A stretch of 64,000 nucleotides of DNA from Macrostomum hystrix. Taxonomy: Eukaryota; Platyhelminthes; Macrostomidae. The notes under the pieces are model-generated. The model was given only the letters and a program-made list of their open reading frames with translations, did not search any database and had not been told where the DNA came from. Of this stretch, positions 58,401 through 64,000 are shown one piece after another (position 1 is the first letter of the stretch; each line of letters starts with the position of its first letter). The DNA is taken from positions 5,694,001 to 5,758,000 of the forward strand of contig CATNEN010000025.1 of assembly GCA_950097015.1 (NCBI GenBank), read 5' to 3'. The translations under genes were made by a program, and so were the position numbers.

Positions 58401-60240
58401 CGATCCGGCCATTGTGTATCCGTGCGCAGCCGTTCTGGTCAACCTGACAAACAGCTACGACCGGCAGGACGTCATGCCAGAGCTAGTTGAGCTGGCCAAG
58501 TTTGCTAAGCATCACGTGCCCGAGGAGCACCCAAAAGATGGCCACGACTGGGTTGAGGGACGAATTAACAAATTAGTGAAAGCCGGAATGCTGCCAGCCC
58601 TGGCCCAGCTGGCATCCGTTTCTGATAAGGCTCTACAGGTGAGGCTGGCTTCTCAGCTGCATTGTTTTACAGGTTTTTGAAATAGAAGAAAGCTTCCAAA
58701 CGTAACGGAATAACTACTCAAGTAACGCCTCCGGTGACAGAAATTACTGCTTTCTCGAATTGAGCAGCTAAACGTATTGTCAGAGGAAGGAAGCCAGAAG
58801 CAATTAATGCACAATGCGGGTAGCACGACACAATGACGATACGAACTCTTTGAACTCTGTAATATTTACGGATAAGAGACAATCATCTTGTGCATCTTTT
58901 ATAATTAAAAACAATCCAATATAATAAATAAAAAGTTTAAATGCGCTGGCAGTTAGTTGTACTAGAGAAAACCGCCTTATAATCCACCTAGCTTCAATAG
59001 ATAATATATAGAGGAACAGGAACAGGAAACATGATCCAAAGTTCTCTCGATTAAGTGTCCCTTCTATATATATGGACGCAAATAATTACAGGTAACCAAC
59101 ACCTGCCGCGAGCTGCTCAGCCGAGTGTTCCTGGCAGCTCTGACACTCCCTGAGCACCGCGGCCCGGCCGTGGCAGCCGGCGCCGTTAAGTCGCTGCTCT
59201 CCCTGGCCAATGGTCGCAACACAGACGGTGGTCAGGTACTGGCAGCGCAAGCCTTAGCCAGGCTAGCTGTCAGCCTCAATCCGGAGACCGCTTTTCCCGG
59301 CCAGCGGGCCGCCGAGCTGGTCCGGCCGCTGAATCAGCTGCTGCACGCCGAGGCCAATTCTCTGCAGGTAAATTGTTGTTTTAGTGTATTGTTGCAGATT
59401 ATTCTGACACCTGAGTTTCAAGCTCAGCTTACCAGTTCTTACATCCTGACCAAACCTGTACTCAAATATCAGGTGTACGAAGCCCTGCTAGCCCTGACCA
59501 ATCTGGCCAGCTCCAGCGACAGTCTCCGCAGCCGCCTGTTATCCGAGATCGGCCTGGCCCGCATTCGGCACTACATGTACGATGACCACAGGCAGTTGAG
59601 GGCTGCCGCCACCGAGTGCTTCTGCAATCTCTGCCTCTCGGATAAGGTTGGCGACTCCATGGCTGCCGCCGCTGCCGCTGGCACCTCCGAGGACGTCAAA
59701 CTGTTGCTACTGTTCTGCGCGCCGCCCAGAGACGACGAGCCAACAGCGGACAAGGATAAACTGATGCCGATCGCCGAGGGCAGCCAGGACGATGGCGACG
59801 GTGATGGCAAGCTGGAGCCTCTGGCCAAGCCCGAGAATGATGACGAAGCCGCTGCCGCTGCTCTGCCAGCGGAGGCACAGGAAACTCCGGCTGATCGGGA
59901 GCGCCTCATGCTAGCCGCTTCCGGCGCACTGGCTCACCTCACCACCCGGGTGGAGATTGTCGGCCGGATGCTGTCCTACCCCATGTGGCCGGACGCCATG
60001 TCTCACCTGGCCTCGCACCCCAACCCGCTGATTGCCCATCGCGGGCTTTATATTATGCGCAACGCGTGCGTCAGCAGCGACACGGAGCTGGCAGCTCGGG
60101 TGGCCGCCTCGCCGCTGCTGGAAGTGCTGATGGCCGTCAGCCGGCTGGACGATCCGGCATTCAAAGCTGCGAAGGAGCTGGCCAAGGAGGCGCTAGACTG
60201 TCTGGCCAAGGCCGGCTTCATACGGTCTGTGGCACCCTGA
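52437..60240 (+). CDS. UNC45A: UNC45 myosin chaperone (TPR + UCS domain)
   Basis: Exons are 52437-52841, 53650-54083, 55403-55953, 56209-56561, 58333-58638, 59092-59367 and 59473-60240, with all phases consistent, giving 1,030 residues (human 930-945). Residues about 15-135 form three TPR repeats (SAGNQEFQLGNYQSALDIYS; SLALRSNRAQCALKLGQPES; PKALFRRAQAYEML) that would bind the Hsp90/Hsp70 C-terminus. The rest is armadillo-like, ending in the UCS myosin-binding domain (WAVEGLAFLCLDAEVKEDLC; LVNLTNSYDRQ; EALLALTNLASSSDSLRSRL). UNC45 folds myosin motor domains. Extra length comes partly from an acidic Asp/Glu-rich insert at about 59740-59900. Introns 2 and 4 hold minisatellites; introns 1 and 3 hold SINE pieces. 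The start is the ATG that best fits the TPR start; an upstream in-frame ATG exists at 52399. Family certain; one UNC45 gene is usual in invertebrates, so A versus B is not implied. Confidence 0.95.
52876..53030 (+). mobile_element. SINE family B fragment
   Basis: The end part of family B: CATAAGAAAGTCAGGGCAGA followed by TAATAATAAT. The head is missing. In UNC45 intron 1. Confidence 0.55.
53139..53345 (-). mobile_element. SINE family A fragment
   Basis: Shares GCTATTGCGCGGCGCATCTG and GTCCAGTCCATGAACTGGGG with the 5960-6280 copy. The tRNA-like head is largely lost. In UNC45 intron 1. Confidence 0.65.
54112..55170. repeat. 24-25-bp minisatellite in UNC45 intron 2
   Basis: About 43 copies of GGCTTTTGTAATGGCATGTC plus T-rich linkers, changing to TGGCTTTTATAATGGCATGT with GCG or CTT spacers after 54920. 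It begins about 30 bp after the exon donor at 54083. Confidence 0.95.
55968..56080 (-). mobile_element. SINE family A fragment (head only)
   Basis: On the minus strand the B-box GGTTCGATTCC and the tRNA-like head are kept, followed by GTGTCCTTTAGCAAAAAG. In UNC45 intron 3. Confidence 0.6.
56575..57735. repeat. 27-bp minisatellite in UNC45 intron 4
   Basis: About 42 copies of AGTCCTTCATTCAGTTGGTC with ATAGCCC, regularly broken by a variant GGGTCATTGCCCAACCCG. It starts about 20 bp after the exon end at 56561 and keeps the UNC45 frame open. Confidence 0.95.
57736..58250. repeat. 33-bp minisatellite in UNC45 intron 4
   Basis: About 15 copies containing GGTCATTGCCCAACCACAGT and CCTTCGGTCAGTT, derived from the variant unit of the adjoining 27-bp array. 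Confidence 0.95.
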
Positions 60241-60957
60241 GTGCCTTGATTTTAGCTGCTCAGATTTTTTGCCGGGATCGGAGAAATTGCTAGTTGCTAT
60301 GGGGAAAATACATTATTCCTTTGTTTAATCAGGCCTTCTCTTTATTAAGAGACTTTTCTAATCCATCTAGTCAAATTGATATTTAGTGTGCTGTGCCTCC
60401 ACACCTGCATGTACAAAATGCACTCACTATCAAACCTGGCAGTGCTTCCAACCCAACCAACTTAGTCCCGCATGCTTGGAATGGACAAAATCGTGTGCCT
60501 TTTCTCAGTTGAACCTTCATTTAGCCTATTTATTTAGTCTACCCTGTGTGCGCTTTCTAGCCAAAGTATTTGCATGCGCGACGCGTGGCTCACTTTATTA
60601 TCGCGTGAACTTTTAGTTAGAACAACAAAATCTGTGGTTTAAGTTGTGCTACTTAAAACGACATAAATAAACAATTACCTGTTTGCCCCATTGTGAAATT
60701 TTTTCATCGCCTAATAATCACAGCTTGCTATTATTTATCACGTCACTCGCGCTTATAAACAATTGCGGCATAAAAAATAAAATTGGGCTTGTTTTGTATG
60801 GCAGTTGTTTTTCATGTTAACCGTTTTTTACCCAGAAATATACTTACTGCAGCTCGAATAGTCCGTTAATTTACTTATTTTACAATAATTGTTTTCACCT
60901 GCCTACCAACATGTACAAAAATTCGCCCGGAAACGATAAATCCGGGCTAGCAGATAG
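60241..60957. other. 3' flank of UNC45
   Basis: Contains AATAAA at 60666-60671, a plausible end of the UNC45 mRNA. Nothing else recognised. Confidence 0.5.
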
Positions 60958-60965
60958 TCCAATTT

Positions 60966-61039
60966 CAGGGGCTTAGCCAGGATTTCTTGGGCTATCGGTT
61001 TTAGGTTCTGATAGCCGATACCCCCTGGCTACGCCACTG
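60966..61039. mobile_element. 74-bp hAT-like MITE
   Basis: The ends are CAGGGGCTTAGCCAGG and, reverse complemented, CAGTGGCGTAGCCAGG: 14 of 16 bases match. It is flanked by a perfect 8-bp direct repeat TCCAATTT (60958-60965 and 61040-61047). 8-bp duplications are typical of the hAT superfamily. The centre is also palindromic (GGCTATC/GATAGCC), so the whole element folds into a hairpin. Confidence 0.75.
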
Positions 61040-61099
61040 TCCAATTTCAGGGCGAAGGTCCGGGATCAGCAAAAACTAACCCGAACCACGATTTTCTTC

Positions 61100-61440
61100 G
61101 GGTAACGGGCCAATGAGCGGGCCAACCAACGGGCCGGTTTAGAACGGGCCAATCAGCGGGCCAACCAGCGGGCCGGTTTAGAACGGGCCAATCAGCGGGC
61201 CAACCAACGGGCCAACCAGAGGGCCGGTTTAGAACGGGCCAATGAGCGGGCCGATGAGCGGGCCAACCAACGGGCCGGTTTAGAACGGGCCAATGAGTGG
61301 GCCAGTGAGCGGGCCAACCAACGGGTCAGCCAGCGGGCCAACCAACGGGTCAGCCAGCGGGCCGGTTTAGAACGGGCCAGTGAGCGGGCCAACCAGCGGG
61401 CCCAGAAGCGGGCCGTAGAACGGGCCGATTTGAGAGACTC
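61100..61440. repeat. Variable short tandem repeat
   Basis: Units built of AACGGGCCAATGAGCGGGCC and AACCAACGGGCCGGTTTAG in irregular order, 8-40 bp period. The minus-strand frame (ARWLARS) is repeat translation. Confidence 0.85.
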
Positions 61441-61449
61441 GTCGATTTG

Positions 61450-62111
61450 GAAAAATGAGCGGGCGTTTAGAGCGGGCTTTTCTGACACGAAGTGGCCGAT
61501 GAGCGGGCCAATTTCAATGGGCTAATCCAGTATTTTTTCAACCGGGACTAATCCGGGTCATGACATGAGATTTTTATCCCGAACAATACTTTATCCAATC
61601 TCTGACAATCGTGATAGTTCTGGTAATGGTTATACTCGTAAATGACGAGAAGATAATAAAACCCGTATATTTATTAGCATCCTTCTAAAAAGTTCAAAGC
61701 CTTCGCCATCAGTTAAATTACAGTCATCTACTCGTATTATCTGTGAATATCTAGTAATAAGGTTCAGATACATTACGGATCAAATTGTTGAATTAAAGCT
61801 AATGATAAGATTACACAATTAAACACCTGCCTCAAGCTTACTATAAATTTTAAGTTTTTAATTTAAATCGGTTTCTAACAGAGTTTTGGCATCTGCAACA
61901 CACGCTCGCGTGTTAATGGGATTTTGGCGCATTTAAAAGGAGCAGAAGAAAAGTACGTTCTGGCTGCACATCGACTGGCAAAAGCATGAATCGACATGAT
62001 GTCCATTCATTGCTCGTTCGCTGCTTGTACGCTGACTTCTCTGAAATATGAAAGGGCAATGCTGCTTGTTAGGAATGCAAGAAGTTCAACTGCACCCACT
62101 CAGGATGTGAC
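61450..62111. other. Unassigned gap, 3' flank of the caspase-like gene
   Basis: Would include the minus-strand 3' UTR of the caspase-like gene. No feature recognised. Confidence 0.35.
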
Positions 62112-63676
62112 TTACGCTGCCTTGATAACCTGCGTTCTGGCTAAATAGAACTTCTTAGTCGTTTCCACCACCCAGGAGGAAATCTGCTTCGGGTAGGTTG
62201 CTGCCTGTGAAGCGGTGTCAGTGGCCCTGTTCTTCGGAACAACGTCGCACTGAGTCATGGCGAAATTGATCTTGTTGATCATGGACAGCACATCGTGATC
62301 AGCTGCCAGCTCGTAGGCCACTGTGCAGAACGCGCTGATAAATCTGGAACCGCTGTAGGCCAGTCCGAAGCACTTGTTTCCAGGCGTGGTGGCATGTCCG
62401 ATGATTAGCCCGGCGCAGTTGGGAGAATTATCGATTAGTGACACGCTCTTTGAGTCGTAATAGGCTGCACCGTATCGCCAGGCAGTGTTTCGCGCACTTC
62501 GGCCCAGCGGGGCCGGGTTGCTGTATTCGCTACTTGCAACCGACTCCTCATCTATGCGGCAGGTGTTGACGAGGATCAGCTTGGGCCGGCCAGCCAGTGC
62601 GTTGGAGTTGACAAATGGCTGTGTTAACACCTCAAGTGAGATTCGCTCTCCGTCGTTGCCGTAAACAAAGTCATTGCTTCCATGTGAGAGGATCACAAGA
62701 ATAGCAAAGTCTCCATGTGCAGGTTTGGAACCAGTTTTTTCGTCTTTATTTTTCTCAGCGCCGTCACCTGCGAAACTAGTTATATCGTCCAGCATTTCCT
62801 GACAGGCTTTGTCTGTCAAAACTGTGATGTTTTGTGTCAGGTAACCCAGCTTTGAGAAAAGGTCTAGCAGGTTCTGTACGTCGAGTCTCGTGCCTCTCCG
62901 GAAATCATTGTTGCTCTTGAATTTCTCATTCGATATAATCAGAACCCGTCCGTTGCAGCTGTTGACATAACTTTCGTCCGCGTCTTGTCGTATGAGTGAA
63001 ACACTCTTTGCAAATGGGTTAAAATCTTCCCATTCGCACTGCACTGCAACTTTCTGTCTGAGAAGGCTGCTCTCGAAAGTGCGAGCTTCGACTCTAAGCT
63101 TTACACCATTTTGAAGCCGGTTAATCATGCTGAAATTCGGGTGCTTCAATGACGTCAGCTCAACGAAGTTCAATGTGCTTATGCACGGTCTTCCTCCTGG
63201 ATAGTCTTCGTCCTCTGTTTTGTCATACCAATCTTTAATCTGAGTCAAAAACAACTCTAGACCTGATACATCAGCCGCCAGATACAACAGGAAAAAGTTC
63301 TTTATGTCAAATGCCGGCGGTTGACGAAGTGCTGCGATTTCTTCCTTTGTAGCTTCAGTCGGCGTTTCGTTAAACGGTATCTGCCGACAGAAAATCAACA
63401 GCTTGGGAGACTCGCTCGACAGTACCTCCATCCCTTCAATAGCTTTGATTGGAGTGTGCTCGTGAGTCTCGCAATCATTTGATTGGAGTTCCCAATACAC
63501 AAATATCGAAACCTGATTAGTCTTGTTCACCTTGCTCCTGCTTTCAGCAGCGCGAGCGCCTTCAATGAATACGTTTAGTCCGATGCTTCTAAACCAATTC
63601 TCGTAGACTTCGAGAATGGCCTTCTTTTCGACATCTTCAGAAAAGTCCACAATGTAGGCAGCTCCGCGGCTGTTGT
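62112..63676 (-). CDS. Caspase-family (C14) protein with an apparent second, degenerate caspase-like domain; 5' partial
   Basis: One exon of about 521 codons. The frame has no ATG before an upstream stop, so it is an internal/3' exon; the acceptor is probably TTACAG (start 63676). Numbering from the codon at 63650: residues 233-505 form a caspase domain with RVLIISNEKF, FRRGTRLDVQNLL (keeps the pocket Arg), ILSHG (His323), the active-site peptide VNTCRI (Cys364, in place of QACRG) and a p10-like part IGHATTPG...GSRFISAF. The Arg of the usual YSWRN is a Gly. Residues before about 165 repeat the same layout weakly: AAYIVDF, LEVYENWFRSIGLNVFI, VSIFVYW, SPKLLIFCRQ, SGLELFLTQI, suggesting a degenerate caspase fold. 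There is no CARD or DED in view. Such proteins normally cleave after Asp in cell death; this one may have altered specificity or be inactive. Confidence 0.8.
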
Positions 63677-64000
63677 CTGTAACTAAGAGCGAATCGGTGG
63701 AGGTTTCAGATCAACTATTCCATGTTTATTGCGTTTGCTTCATTCCGTTTTTTCACGGTCATTCGTTAGATTTCTTAGACAGTTAAATTGTTATTCAAAC
63801 AAACCATGTATGCCGCTTTACGAATTTCTTGGCAGCCCCATTGCACTAAACTGCAAAACTGCTTATTACTTCATATCGATGCTGCATGTAGGACATATCT
63901 TTTTGCAAAAATGAGAGATATATAATGAGATAATGAGATAACATTTACGAGTAATCTTATATGAGAGGAACCTTTAATAGGCCAGATTAGCTAAAAAGAA
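63677..64000. other. Window edge, upstream of the caspase-like exon
   Basis: No upstream exon of the caspase-like gene could be placed here; it probably continues outside the window. Confidence 0.35.

Noticed and set aside
56163-58490. A 775-residue single-exon protein
   Set aside because: Its first part is UNC45 exon 4; the rest is intronic minisatellite, and UNC45 homology resumes in phase at 58333.
61192-61488. Arg/Ala/Leu/Trp-repeat protein on the minus strand
   Set aside because: Short tandem repeat translation.

Overview
This is eukaryotic nuclear DNA from an animal. Genes are split by short GT-AG introns, coding exons are GC-rich, and the DNA between them is AT-rich or made of minisatellites. 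One tRNA-Pro(CGG) gene is present. Several genes have a splice acceptor at or just before the ATG, as expected with spliced-leader trans-splicing, and SINEs and a Penelope-like relic occur. These fit a lophotrochozoan, perhaps a free-living flatworm, but the species cannot be fixed from the sequence.

Layout. 0.4-2.9 kb (+): C-terminal half of a TTLL6/13-like tubulin polyglutamylase. 4.9-8.2 kb (+): rabaptin-like Rab effector with a C-terminal FYVE-type finger. 9.6-17.1 kb: a large satellite with a 16-bp unit, organised in higher-order duplications. 18.0-20.4 kb (-): a small ZFP36/TIS11-like tandem CCCH protein whose first intron holds the same satellite in inverted orientation. 20.9-29.0 kb: five further minisatellites, two of them inverted copies of one 30-bp family. 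29.3-30.1 kb (-): orphan SAM-dependent methyltransferase. 32.1-39.2 kb (+): NAA15, auxiliary subunit of NatA, with a tRNA-Pro in an intron. 41.5-41.9 kb (+): ribosomal protein eL30. 43.0-46.0 kb (+): splicing factor RBM17/SPF45. 48.3-50.0 kb (+): 3' exon of a probable ZC3H13/Flacc-like protein. 51.8-52.3 kb: Penelope-like relic. 52.4-60.2 kb (+): myosin chaperone UNC45. 61.0 kb: a 74-bp hAT-like MITE with 8-bp target duplication. 62.1-63.7 kb (-): a caspase-family protein that appears to carry two caspase-like domains.

The genes are unrelated housekeeping and signalling genes: translation, N-terminal acetylation, splicing, chaperoning, endosomal traffic, tubulin modification and mRNA decay. 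They form no operon. The odd features are the density of about 20 minisatellite arrays (roughly a quarter to a third of the window, by eye), many inside introns, and the caspase-like protein, which keeps the catalytic His and Cys but has lost key residues of the P1-Asp pocket. Gene models were built by hand from reading frame, splice-site motifs and phase agreement, so exon edges are predictions.
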